Shown: positions 44,121 to 52,498 of the stretch, in pieces | Layout of the letters: each line of letters begins with the position of its first letter | How positions within the stretch are numbered: position 1 is the first letter of the stretch | Assembly: GCF_017745675.1 (NCBI RefSeq) | Contig: NZ_JAFLJM010000001.1 | Coordinates: 430,797 to 494,796, forward strand | From: Alkalihalobacillus sp. BA299 | GTDB taxonomy: Bacteria > Bacillota > Bacilli > Bacillales > Bacillaceae_F | DNA: 64,000 bases | Direction of reading: 5' to 3' | Notes under the pieces: generated by a model | Databases searched by the model: none | Told to the model about the DNA's origin: nothing | Seen by the model: only the letters and a program-made list of their open reading frames with translations | Translations under genes and position numbers: made by a program

Positions 44121-44318
44121 GTCGTCGAGCTTTTCTATTACTGCTCTATTGAAACACTTTTCACTCATACGTGTAGGGTACTTTTCTTCTAATAGGTCAT
44201 TAAACTGTTGGAAATTAGAACGGTATGTAAATTTAACGGGTGTAAGAACGTCGTCGCTTGTTATTAAAAGATAAAGGCGATAACTAATAGTAAATAGATG
44301 ATTCGAGTGATTATGTAT
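44115..44318 (-). pseudogene. Possible truncated gene, unknown family
   Basis: Open minus-strand frame of 67 codons without ATG, GTG or TTG at a suitable place (ISYRLYLLITSDDVLTPVKF, then a hydrophilic stretch to RAVIEKLDDK). It stops inside a perfect terminator hairpin, which suggests a real 3' end of a gene whose 5' part is lost. The rest of 43930-44395 shows no gene. Confidence 0.35.
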
Positions 44319-44395
44319 TTAAAATACAAAAATTACATATATTGTAAATAAAAGAGGCAGAATAACCAACATACATTATATTTGAGGCGATTAAT

Positions 44396-44962
44396 ATGAA
44401 ACAAAAACAATTATTATTACTACTGCCGATATTATTACTAACGATTATTGGGAGAACATGGAGAGATATTCCTAAATACTATAAAAGTTTAGGATATGTT
44501 AGTTTTTTTAATTCTTTTTATTACTACATCTGTAAAAGGTATTTGCTATGGGAGTTTCCACCCTATGGCTTTCATTGGAGACTTTTAAGAGCTTTACATA
44601 TTTTTTTAATTACACCACTTTTAGTTCTTGCTTATTTATCTAGTTTTCCAAGATCATTTTCAAAAAAAATCGTACACCTAATAAAGTGGACATTCATCTC
44701 ATCACTATTTGAATATTTTGCAGTAAAGCAGAAGATGATAAAGTTTAAACATGGATGGAACATATACTACTCAGGGCTAATCTACTTAAAAATGTATATG
44801 CTAAGTTACTTACATACGAAAAAGCCACTACCTAGTTGGGTTTTATCAATTATCTTTCTAATTGTTTGTATCTTAAAATTTAAAGTCCCTTTAAAGACAA
44901 GACTGTTAAAAGGGCCAATTTTTTTTCTTATAAAAAAAGATAAATTTTCCCCATTTGAATAG
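44396..44962 (+). CDS. Membrane protein, CBO0543-like, unknown function
   Basis: 188 aa. N-terminal hydrophobic segment (LLLLLPILLLTIIG), then YYYICKRYLLWEFPPYGFHW, a TM helix (LHIFLITPLLVLAYLSSF), SLFEYFAVKQKMIKFKHGWN with conserved Glu and Trp, and a last helix (WVLSIIFLIVCILKF). The C-terminal pattern matches the protein at 30284. GAGGCGATTAAT precedes the ATG. Function unknown; single gene. Confidence 0.65.
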   Translation: MKQKQLLLLLPILLLTIIGRTWRDIPKYYKSLGYVSFFNSFYYYICKRYLLWEFPPYGFHWRLLRALHIFLITPLLVLAYLSSFPRSFSKKIVHLIKWTFISSLFEYFAVKQKMIKFKHGWNIYYSGLIYLKMYMLSYLHTKKPLPSWVLSIIFLIVCILKFKVPLKTRLLKGPIFFLIKKDKFSPFE

Positions 44963-45036
44963 CTTTACTATGAGTTAATCATACTTGACAACTAGGTTTA
45001 GTTTGAATAGTATAATATATAATAAAATAATTTTTT

Positions 45037-45224
45037 TAATAGGCTGTTTTCGTAAACTTTGTTGCTTTTGGACCGTTTTTTAAAAATAAAATAGCCTTTC
45101 TAAGACAAATTCATTTGTCTGAACGGCTATCTTATTTTCAAAACCTTCACGCTATGCGTGAAGAGCCAAGCACCCGCTTGGCTTACGGTCCAAAAGCTAA
45201 AAGCAACAATCTTTGAGCCTTTTA
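45037..45224 (-). repeat. Structured repeat element, copy 3 (inverted, diverged)
   Basis: On the minus strand it has the same order of stems as copies 1 and 2 with compensatory changes: outer CTTTTGGACCGT / ACGGTCCAAAAG; AGCCAAGC-GGGT-GCTTGGCT; CTTCACGC-ATA-GCGTGAAG; AAAATAAGATAGCC...GGCTATTTTATTTT capped by AGACAAAT-GA-ATTTGTCT. The ends GATTGTTGCTTTTAGC and CAACAAAGTTTACGAAAACA are conserved in sequence. Confidence 0.9.
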
Positions 45225-45249
45225 ATATTAATGAGCTGATTGGAAAAAC

Positions 45250-45292
45250 CAAAGGCTAATGCTTCAACATCACTGAGGCATTGGCTTTTTTT
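45250..45292 (+). terminator. Terminator-like hairpin after repeat copy 3
   Basis: AAAGGCTAATGCT with AGGCATTGGCTTT (one bulge and G-T pairs), followed by eight T. It could serve the membrane-protein gene 290 bp upstream. Confidence 0.6.
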
Positions 45293-45384
45293 TATTACTA
45301 ATCACAACTAAACTAATCGGATTTGTTTGTTTAAAGTATAAGAGAAAACTATAGAGTATAAAATTATTAAATAAGAGGTGTAAC

Positions 45385-45855
45385 ATGAAAATTTCAAGCA
45401 AAGGTGAGTATTCATTACGGGCATTAATTACTCTTGGCCAAAATGTAGGGAAGGTGATGACAGTTATTGAAATTAGTTCTATAACAGATGTACCAACGCC
45501 TTATTTAGAAAAAATTCTTGTTCAACTCAAACAGTTAGGATATATTTCAAGTCGGAGAGGCTTTGGTGGTGGATATCGATTAAAGCAAAAACCTAGCGAA
45601 ATTTGTATTGGAGATGTCATCCGAAAAATTGAAGGACCATTAGCACCGATGTCCTGTGTCAGTGTTACTTCTTATGAACCTTGTAGTTTAGAAGGCAATT
45701 GTTCACTTAAACCTTTATGGGGGCTTGTTAGAGATACAGTTGCTCATGTTTTAGAGAATATCACGTTAGATGATTTAGTAGAAAATAGAGTAAGAGAAAA
45801 GGAAGAACTTCTAAATAGCCTTTGGAGTAACAGAAAAAATAATAACGCTGAATGA
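45385..45855 (+). CDS. Rrf2-family regulator with three cysteines (likely Fe-S)
   Basis: 156 aa. N-terminal winged helix (KISSKGEYSLRALITLG, VPTPYLEKILVQLKQLGYIS, RRGFGGGYRL wing). Cys91, Cys100 and Cys106 (SCVSVTSYEPC, GNCSL) are spaced like the cluster ligands of IscR/NsrR-type members, unlike CymR, which lacks them. It is thus likely a [2Fe-2S] or [4Fe-4S] sensor of iron, NO or redox state. AAGAGGTGTAAC precedes the ATG. No isc/suf or hmp gene lies beside it, so targets are unknown. Confidence 0.85.
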   Translation: MKISSKGEYSLRALITLGQNVGKVMTVIEISSITDVPTPYLEKILVQLKQLGYISSRRGFGGGYRLKQKPSEICIGDVIRKIEGPLAPMSCVSVTSYEPCSLEGNCSLKPLWGLVRDTVAHVLENITLDDLVENRVREKEELLNSLWSNRKNNNAE

Positions 45856-46102
45856 AAGGTCGGAGTATTTTATAAAAGCGACACTATAGCTGCGACAGCT
45901 TCTCGTCCCCTTTAATCCAATTTTACTTGTAAAACATAAAGACCCCGTATTATTAGGTTTTCATGATTTTTAAATATCACATTGATAAATCAAGATAATT
46001 GTTGAAATTTTTTGTATAAAAGTAAATTTCTTAATCATATGGGAATAATAAGTATTCAAAGGATCGTACGCTTGTATTGTAGGTTTATTGGAGGACAGTT
46101 TT

Positions 46103-47935
46103 ATGAAATACCGAGGAAGAATATTCACTATTTTCATTATAATCATTTTATGTAGTTTGTTTTTAATCCATCATTATCTATATATGAATGATCATTTCCC
46201 TTATTTTGAAACAGTGATGACCATTACATTAATAATTATTGCTTGGTGGATGGGCACGCAATACGATAAAGTGCAATTTCAGCAAAAAGAATTAAATAAA
46301 TTTGCTTTAGCGATGGAATCATCGATGGATGGAATGGCTATTTTAAATGTTGAAGGAGAATTTGAATACATCAATAACGCTCATGCAAATATTTATGGAT
46401 ACACTAGAAGAGAGTTATTTCATAAAACTTGGAGAGATTTGTATGATCCCAAAACTAGTGATTGGATAAATGAAAATGTTATACCCCTATTAATAACAAA
46501 TGGTGCATGGACAGGTGAAATTATTGGTGTTAGAAAGAACGGTGAGCACTTCCCACAACAACTTTCTCTTTCTATTATTAGTAAAGCAAACGGAATCGTA
46601 TGTGTGGTAAGAGATATTACTTCACGTAAAGAAGCAGAAGAAAAAATTCACCATATGGCATATCATGATATGTTAACGGGTTTACCTAATCGATATACAT
46701 ACAATGATCATATGGAAAAAGCTTTAGCTCGTGCGAAGCGAAATAATCAACAACTAGCAGTCATGTTTATTGATTTAGACAGGTTTAAATTTATTAATGA
46801 TACGTTAGGACATAAAGCTGGCGATGATTTATTAATTCAAGTTAGTAAACGTTTAGTAAATAGTGTTCGTGAAGCTGATATTGTCGTTCGCTTAGGTGGC
46901 GATGAATTTATAATTTTATTAGAGAATATAACAGCTTCCCAATCAAAAGAAATAGCCGAAAGAATCATCCAAGCTTTTACTGCTTCTTTTATATTACAAG
47001 AGAACGAGGAGTTTTTCACTTCACCAAGTATCGGAATAAGCATTTATCCCTATGATGGACAAGATGCAGAAACTCTTACAAAGCATGCTGATCAAGCGAT
47101 GTACTTGGCTAAAAAACGAGGGAAAAATAACTATCAATTTTATATCCATGAAAAAGAAAGTATTGTTGATCGGAAAATAAAATTAGAACGCGGATTAAAG
47201 AAGGCAATAGATAATGATGAGTTCAAATTATATTATCAACCGAAAATTGAATTAAGCACAAGAAAGATTTATGGAGTCGAAGCTTTACTTAGATGGGAGC
47301 ATCCCGAGTTAGGGTTTGTACCACCATATGAATTCATCCCTATTGCTGAAGAAATAGGGATGATCATTCCAATCGGTACATGGGTACTACAGAAAGCATG
47401 TACTCAAAACAAAAAGTGGCAATCTAAAGGTATCAAAGTTAAAATAAATGTAAATGTTTCAGCAGTACAGTTTGAAGATTCATTTTTAGATCAAGTAAAA
47501 GAAACTCTTCACAAAACACATTTAAAGCCTGAGTTTCTTGGGTTAGAAATTACAGAAAGCGTCATGCAAAATATCGCAGAATCTTCCGTAATTATCCAAG
47601 AAATTAAAAGCATTGGAGTAAAAATTTCGATAGATGATTTTGGGACAGGTTACTCTTCTTTAAGTGTACTAAATAAATTACCTATCGACTATGTAAAGAT
47701 TGATCAATCATTTATTAATGAAATACTAACAAATGTGAATACTGCTTTATTAGTAAAAACGATCATAGAGATGGGAAAAAATTTAAATTTCGCATTAATT
47801 GCGGAAGGAATTGAGACGGAGCAACAAGCTGAATTTTTAATCCAAAATGGCTGTCATTATGGTCAAGGTTTTTTTTATAGCTCCCCCCTTCCAGCAGATG
47901 AAGTAGAGAAGTTATTAATGAAGAAACAAGTATAA
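46103..47935 (+). CDS. PAS-GGDEF-EAL cyclic-di-GMP protein
   Basis: 611 aa or close to it from ATG 46103, eight bases after TTGGAGGA (a TTG five codons earlier is inside that site). Two TM helices (about 7-24 and 36-52), PAS domain (about 70-185, FALAMESSMDGMAILNVEGE), GGDEF domain with intact RLGGDEF (265-269) and EAL domain with EALLRWEHPELG (393-395), LEITESVMQN and DDFGTGYSSL. Both the synthase and the phosphodiesterase motifs look complete, so it could make or degrade c-di-GMP depending on the PAS signal. Monocistronic. Confidence 0.93.
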   Translation: MKYRGRIFTIFIIIILCSLFLIHHYLYMNDHFPYFETVMTITLIIIAWWMGTQYDKVQFQQKELNKFALAMESSMDGMAILNVEGEFEYINNAHANIYGYTRRELFHKTWRDLYDPKTSDWINENVIPLLITNGAWTGEIIGVRKNGEHFPQQLSLSIISKANGIVCVVRDITSRKEAEEKIHHMAYHDMLTGLPNRYTYNDHMEKALARAKRNNQQLAVMFIDLDRFKFINDTLGHKAGDDLLIQVSKRLVNSVREADIVVRLGGDEFIILLENITASQSKEIAERIIQAFTASFILQENEEFFTSPSIGISIYPYDGQDAETLTKHADQAMYLAKKRGKNNYQFYIHEKESIVDRKIKLERGLKKAIDNDEFKLYYQPKIELSTRKIYGVEALLRWEHPELGFVPPYEFIPIAEEIGMIIPIGTWVLQKACTQNKKWQSKGIKVKINVNVSAVQFEDSFLDQVKETLHKTHLKPEFLGLEITESVMQNIAESSVIIQEIKSIGVKISIDDFGTGYSSLSVLNKLPIDYVKIDQSFINEILTNVNTALLVKTIIEMGKNLNFALIAEGIETEQQAEFLIQNGCHYGQGFFYSSPLPADEVEKLLMKKQV

Positions 47936-48019
47936 GTTTGAAAAAAGATTACAATGGGGTAGAGCTGTAAAGAGGGCTCTCCTTTCTTATGTTCATTGTT
48001 TCCACAAGTACACAGCAAA

Positions 48020-48042
48020 AAAGCACCCAATCATTAGGTGCA
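48020..48042 (-). terminator. Terminator of the 55-aa minus-strand gene
   Basis: On the minus strand GCACCTAATGATTGGGTGC followed by TTTTTTG; stem 48023-48027 with 48037-48041 (extendable by mismatched pairs). It lies 26 bp after the stop at 48067. Confidence 0.75.
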
Positions 48043-48066
48043 ATATTATCTTTAGAAATTTTGATA

Positions 48067-48234
48067 TTACCTTTTCGATAATTCTTCTTCAAAGAAGAAG
48101 GTTGTTGGAAGTTCTTTAACTGTGTAAGAGTATCTTTTCATGTTTTTTACATATTGACATTTAGAGATGGTTACAATTTCATCCGACGCTTTAATTACCA
48201 CTTGTTCACCACTAGAAAACATACTTTTTTTCAT
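48067..48234 (-). CDS. 55-aa small basic protein, unknown
   Basis: MKKSMFSSGEQVVIKASDEI begins the chain; the rest reads VTISKCQYVKNMKRYSYTV and ends KELPTTFFFEEELSKR. GAGAGGGTGATAAG precedes the ATG at the right distance, and an independent terminator follows, which supports a real gene. The beta-rich look (GEQVVIKASDEIVTISK) is reminiscent of KOW/SH3-like folds, but no family is recognised. No membrane segment. Confidence 0.65.
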   Translation of the reverse strand: MKKSMFSSGEQVVIKASDEIVTISKCQYVKNMKRYSYTVKELPTTFFFEEELSKR

Positions 48235-48342
48235 CTTATCACCCTCTCTAGATGCATTATAATTATTATATCTTAATAATCTTAATGTTGAAAGCCTTAT
48301 AATTACTGATTATTATTCAATTTTAAGCAGTATTTTATTAAT

Positions 48343-48532
48343 TAAAGGCTCTTTTCTAAAAGATTGTTGCTTTTAGCTATTGGACCGTTAACCAAGCGAA
48401 AGCTTGGTTCTTCACGCTTTGGCGTGAAGCCTTTGAACATAAATCAGCCAGATGGACAAATGAATTTGTCCATTAGGGCTGATTTATGTTCAAAAAACGG
48501 TCCAATAGCAACAAAGTTTACGAAAACAACTT
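48343..48532 (+). repeat. Structured repeat element, copy 2
   Basis: About 190 bp, nearly identical to copy 1: GATTGTTGCTTTTAGC, outer stem CTATTGGACCGTT / AACGGTCCAATAG (fully paired here; copy 1 has one mismatch), the same three inner hairpins and the end CAACAAAGTTTACGAAAACAACTT. It fills most of the gap between the 55-aa gene and the DinB-like gene. Confidence 0.92.
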
Positions 48533-48653
48533 AATTAAAACAAATGCAAAAAGAATGTAAGGTGTATTATAGACGAAACACAACTATACATTGTAAACTT
48601 AAAAACGTAGAAATTGTACAAATATTAGGTAAATTAAAAGGAGAGATGTTTTA

Positions 48654-49106
48654 ATGGAATCTCATTTATTTAGGCACTATCTTGCAACTTTATCTTTTCG
48701 AGCAACAATAGCAATTAAGAATGCACCGAACCATTTTCATAATTTCCAGGCAGGAAAAGGGGTACGTACTCCAGTAGAAATTTTATCTCATACTTCTGAT
48801 GTACTTACTTTAGCATACTCTTGGTTTGTCGACGCCGAAAGAAAAAAATCTGTTGGTGAGTGGGAGGAAGAGGTAGATAGATTTTATCATTTAGTAGAAA
48901 AATTAGACCACGTGATTGCGCAGCAATTACCCATGAAGGCAACAAATGAACAGCTTTTACAAGGTCCATTAGCTGATGCGATGACACATATTGGCCAACT
49001 CGTCATGTTACGACGTCTTGCAGATTCACCAACAGAAAGAGAAAATTACATTAAAGCAGATATTAAAGTTGGAGAAATAAGACCAAAAACAATTGAAGTA
49101 GAGTAA
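48654..49106 (+). CDS. DinB-like (four-helix bundle) protein
   Basis: 150 aa. The pattern of metal-binding His in the DinB/YfiT superfamily is visible: SHTSDVLTLAYSW (first His) and DAMTHIGQLVMLRRL (second His), with PVEILSH before. Such proteins are often metal- or thiol-dependent transferases or hydrolases; specific activity unknown. AAAGGAGAGATGTTTTA precedes the ATG. Single gene with a terminator at 49117-49155; it starts 120 bp after repeat copy 2. Confidence 0.75.
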   Translation: MESHLFRHYLATLSFRATIAIKNAPNHFHNFQAGKGVRTPVEILSHTSDVLTLAYSWFVDAERKKSVGEWEEEVDRFYHLVEKLDHVIAQQLPMKATNEQLLQGPLADAMTHIGQLVMLRRLADSPTERENYIKADIKVGEIRPKTIEVE

Positions 49107-49116
49107 TAAATGTTTC

Positions 49117-49155
49117 GCTCCTCACAATTACATTGATTGAGGAGCTATTTTTTTT
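49117..49155 (+). terminator. Terminator after the DinB-like gene
   Basis: GCTCCTCA / TGAGGAGC (49117-49124, 49138-49145) followed by TATTTTTTTT. Confidence 0.9.
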
Positions 49156-49275
49156 ATTATAGACTAAGTGATTGTCCACTTTAGGAGTACAATACATAAT
49201 TTACATATTTTGTAATAACAAGGCAATAATAACTGTACTTTGATATAAAATTACATAACAAAGGCAGTGTACTAA

Positions 49276-49728
49276 ATGAAAAAATCTGAAGCGATATTTT
49301 GGAGTATTGCCCTTCCTGGTTTTGCTCAATTATTAAACAAAAGGTATCTCAAAGGTATATTATTCATTTTTTTAGAATTTCTTGTGAATATTCAATCAAA
49401 TTTTAATGAAATCATTATGCTCAGCTTTCTCGGGGAAATTGAAACAGCTATTGAACGTACGGATTATCAATGGCTTCTATTTTATCCCTGTCTTTATTTT
49501 TTTGCCATGTGGGATGCGTATAAAGATGCCGGTGGTGGAAAAGACCCTTATTCTTTTCTTCCACTTGTTTTTGCTGCATTTTTTGTTACTTTAGGAACGA
49601 TTTTTTCTGTGAAAGTCAAATTATTTGATATATTATTTGGCCCAGTATGGCTTCCTATCCTAGCGGTTGCACCCGGTTTAGCCCTAGGTTTTTTAATAAA
49701 AAAAATCATAATTTCGGTTCAAGGTTAG
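49276..49728 (+). CDS. Small membrane protein, TM2-like repeat family
   Basis: 150 aa with about four helices. The N-terminal part FWSIALPGFAQLLNKRYLKG looks like a TM2-type hairpin, followed by LSFLGEIETAIERTDYQWLL, FYPCLYFFAMWDAYKDA and two more helices. The pattern (hydrophobic-G-x2-x2-A, D-x2-W, P-x2-Y-x-F-x-x-WD-x-Y) recurs twice in the 256-aa protein at 52499, so these are paralogues. AAAGGCAGTGTACTAA precedes the ATG. Function unknown. Confidence 0.65.
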   Translation: MKKSEAIFWSIALPGFAQLLNKRYLKGILFIFLEFLVNIQSNFNEIIMLSFLGEIETAIERTDYQWLLFYPCLYFFAMWDAYKDAGGGKDPYSFLPLVFAAFFVTLGTIFSVKVKLFDILFGPVWLPILAVAPGLALGFLIKKIIISVQG

Positions 49729-49843
49729 AAAATACTTTACTTCTACCTAGCTTACAAACTGCTTGGCCGTAAAGAAAACATAAGAATTTTTTACTACTCC
49801 TGCATAAGTTATAGCATAAGCAAATTTTATGGAGGAGAAATAT

Positions 49844-50548
49844 ATGTTTGAGAAATTTTTTTCAAGCATTGGGATTGGATCAGCGAAAGTCGAAACCTTC
49901 CTTTATGATAATAAAATTGAACGGGGGAAGGAAGTGAATGGTGAAGTTCATATTTATGGTGGAAAAGCAGAACAACACATTTCAGAAATTAATATCCAAA
50001 TCGATTTAGAGTTTAATAAATATTATGATGAAATGACCGATTTTCGAGAATTTAAAGAGGATATATTACAAATAAAAATAGATGCTCCTTTCGTTATTCC
50101 TCCACATGAATTGAAAGTAATTCCATTCTCATTTACATTACCATACTATACTCCAATCACTTTCAACGAACAGAAAATTTACATGCAAACCGAACTAGAA
50201 ATAAATTTCTTTAACTGTCCAATCAGTAAGAATAAACTTACGATTATAGACCCGTTTATTGATGATATTTTAAGGTTACTAACGTTACACGGTTTTACTC
50301 ATGAATGGACTAGTGGGTTTTGTAGACAAAAGCCACCAACCGCAAAAAATCCAAGTCACTATAAACAAACGTTTCAATTAATCAATAAATATGGAGACAA
50401 GATACATTTTATTGGTAACGAAGAGAATATCGAGATTTATATTAACGAAAACGATCAAGTCCACTGTTTTCCGATTAAGAGAGAGGAAGAGGTAAGTAAG
50501 CAACTACAAAATATACTGGTAATTAGTAAAAAAGGGACATCACATTAA
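49844..50548 (+). CDS. Sporulation-control protein Spo0M-like
   Basis: 234 aa from ATG 49844, after TATGGAGGAGAAATAT (an upstream in-frame ATG lies in that site). Arrestin-like beta-sandwich: FEKFFSSIGIGSAKVETFLY at the start, GKEVNGEVHIYGGKAEQHI and PFSFTLPYYTPIT are typical of Spo0M/SpoOM. In B. subtilis the protein (258 aa) modulates early sporulation and is SigH/SigW dependent. This copy is slightly shorter and carries a divergent C-terminal third. Cytoplasmic; monocistronic and convergent with the FMN protein. Confidence 0.85.
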   Translation: MFEKFFSSIGIGSAKVETFLYDNKIERGKEVNGEVHIYGGKAEQHISEINIQIDLEFNKYYDEMTDFREFKEDILQIKIDAPFVIPPHELKVIPFSFTLPYYTPITFNEQKIYMQTELEINFFNCPISKNKLTIIDPFIDDILRLLTLHGFTHEWTSGFCRQKPPTAKNPSHYKQTFQLINKYGDKIHFIGNEENIEIYINENDQVHCFPIKREEEVSKQLQNILVISKKGTSH

Positions 50549-50595
50549 TCTTTATCACGCTATAGCATTTGTGTATTCACGACAACATTGACATC

Positions 50596-51996
50596 TCATC
50601 TTTTTTTTTCATAGGCTAAACGTACTTTAGTTATATTACTCGTTATTTCATCAAGAGCGACCAAATCTTCAGCATTCACTTCTTGAATAGATGTCTTTCC
50701 AAGTGCACGAATAGCTTCTTTCATTTCTTTTACACAAGAATTTAAAAAATTGATTAAGTAATGAGTCGCTAGATTTTCATCAAATTTATTTTTCATTTTG
50801 CCTGAATAATAAATAAGTTGAGTCGGTGGTTCCCATGGCATTGTTTTTGAAATTTGGTCATGTGTCATCGACCAAATTAATGCAGTGCCCATATAAACAG
50901 CATTAGCACCTAAAGCGAGTGCCTTTAAACATTCTCCTGGCGTATTAAAACCTCCTCCTATCAACAAGCTAATTTTATCCTTTAAGCCTCGTTTATTAAG
51001 ATATTGTACTGCACGTGATAATGCATAAATAGTAGGGAGGGAAAAGTCATCCTCAAATATCGGTGCGCCACCACTAGAGCCAGCTTGACCACCATCTAAG
51101 CTAATAAAATCAACATTTGCTTTTATGGCAATTTCTAAATCGGCCTCTAATTCTGCACAGGGACATATTTTTATTCCAATTGGAATGCCCGCGGTAATTT
51201 CTCTTAGGTCGTTCACCAATTCCTTTAGGTCTTCAGGTTGGATCATTTCTTCACTATTAGAAGGGATAACTAATGTTTCATTGGGAGATAACCTGAATTT
51301 TTCTCTTATTTTCCCAGTTAAGTCCTTAGGCGCAACATATAGGGGAGACGCAGCATTTGCACCTTGACCAATATAAATTTCAATGGCATCAGCTTGTCTT
51401 AGAACTTCAGGATCTTTTGACCAACTACAAGGTGTATATTGCAGGATAAAATACTTTGCAAATTCTCTTTCTTCAGGTAAAAAAAGCCCTTGTCCACTAT
51501 TAGCGGCTGTTCCAACAGCAGCTGTTGCTTTAGCAATTGCCCTTTTCACCTTTTTACTTAAGGCTACACCATAACCCATTGGAGCTGACAAAAGAGGAAT
51601 ATCGATCACTAGTGGTTTTTTTGCATTCGGTCCTATCGTTACCTTCATATTTACTGCGTTAGTTCTATGTGTTGGAAGCCGGTGTAATTGAGCAGGAGAG
51701 AAAACAAGACCATCAAAATTAATAAATTTACGTGGAGTTCCAAAAGGTCTTTTGATGATTTGACCAAAATGGGACCGCAAACTATTTTCAACAATTGTGA
51801 TAGGATCCGTTCTCGTTGAAGCCGTAATCACTTCCCAAATATTTTCCTTATACTCTTTGGAATATAATCTTTTAATTGTGATTCTCATTACCCATTTAAT
51901 GAGCGGCCTTGTAAAAATTAAAAGAAATAGAAAAAACATAACAAATACAACTATTATTTCAATAATGGTACTTATGATGAATTCAGTCCAGTTCAT
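50596..51996 (-). CDS. Glutamate synthase-like FMN protein (YerD family)
   Basis: 466 aa from ATG 51996 (AAAAGGA eleven bases upstream; an ATG four codons earlier overlaps that site). One N-terminal TM helix (about 7-29), then a GltS-type FMN-binding TIM barrel: SAPMGYGVALSKKVKRAIAK, GTAANSGQGLF, EIYIGQGANAASP, IKICPCAELEADLEIAIKA, FISLDGGQAGSSGGAPIFED, LLIGGGFNTPGECLKALALG. It lacks the amidotransferase domain of real glutamate synthase, so the activity of this membrane-attached form is unknown; B. subtilis YerD is the model. Possibly in one operon with the next two upstream genes. Confidence 0.87.
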   Translation of the reverse strand: MNWTEFIISTIIEIIVVFVMFFLFLLIFTRPLIKWVMRITIKRLYSKEYKENIWEVITASTRTDPITIVENSLRSHFGQIIKRPFGTPRKFINFDGLVFSPAQLHRLPTHRTNAVNMKVTIGPNAKKPLVIDIPLLSAPMGYGVALSKKVKRAIAKATAAVGTAANSGQGLFLPEEREFAKYFILQYTPCSWSKDPEVLRQADAIEIYIGQGANAASPLYVAPKDLTGKIREKFRLSPNETLVIPSNSEEMIQPEDLKELVNDLREITAGIPIGIKICPCAELEADLEIAIKANVDFISLDGGQAGSSGGAPIFEDDFSLPTIYALSRAVQYLNKRGLKDKISLLIGGGFNTPGECLKALALGANAVYMGTALIWSMTHDQISKTMPWEPPTQLIYYSGKMKNKFDENLATHYLINFLNSCVKEMKEAIRALGKTSIQEVNAEDLVALDEITSNITKVRLAYEKKR

Positions 51997-52018
51997 CACT
52001 AATTTCATCCTTTTCTAC

Positions 52019-52480
52019 TTAATATGGCATCTCTTTTTTGTTTTCGTACGTTGTAACCCCAAGCGAATACCAACTCCAAAGAATGTCCTTTACTTTTCCA
52101 ACCTGATCTTTGCTACAATGGATCATTAAAAAAACTTCTGTGAAAATCTGTTCCTGATTATATTTTTGCTTAGATTTCTTAGCACTCAAGAAATCAATGG
52201 TAAATCCAATCCCAAGTCCTAGAGCAATTCCTATTAATCCCCAAAAAATAGGTCCCCAAACAAAAACAAAGCCATAAATAATTCCAAAAAGTGACAATAT
52301 TGTACCGAATATTGGTGTGAATAGAAATAATTTTTTTTGATTGGAAATGTAATGAATTTGTTCGGTTCTTGTATCTAATGGCAGGGCTAAAATTCTTTGA
52401 TTGCTAAAACCGTTGTATTCTAACTCTGCTAGTGCTCTCTCTAAATTCTTATCTTGTTTAAAAGATGCAATAACATACAT
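52019..52480 (-). CDS. Two-helix membrane protein, unknown
   Basis: 153 aa. N-terminal soluble part with a ferredoxin-like look (MYVIASFKQDKNLERALAEL, then EYNGFSNQRILALPLD), two glycine-rich TM helices at about 53-97 (FGTILSLFGIIYGFVFVWGP, LIGIALGLGIGFTIDFL) and a C-terminal segment ending VKDILWSWYSLGVTTYENKK. The layout recalls general-stress proteins with a central glycine-zipper pair. AAGGAAGGTCAGCAAATC precedes the ATG. It lies 22 bp before the YerD-like gene and 18 bp after the next one. Confidence 0.6.
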   Translation of the reverse strand: MYVIASFKQDKNLERALAELEYNGFSNQRILALPLDTRTEQIHYISNQKKLFLFTPIFGTILSLFGIIYGFVFVWGPIFWGLIGIALGLGIGFTIDFLSAKKSKQKYNQEQIFTEVFLMIHCSKDQVGKVKDILWSWYSLGVTTYENKKEMPY

Positions 52481-52498
52481 GATTTGCTGACCTTCCTT

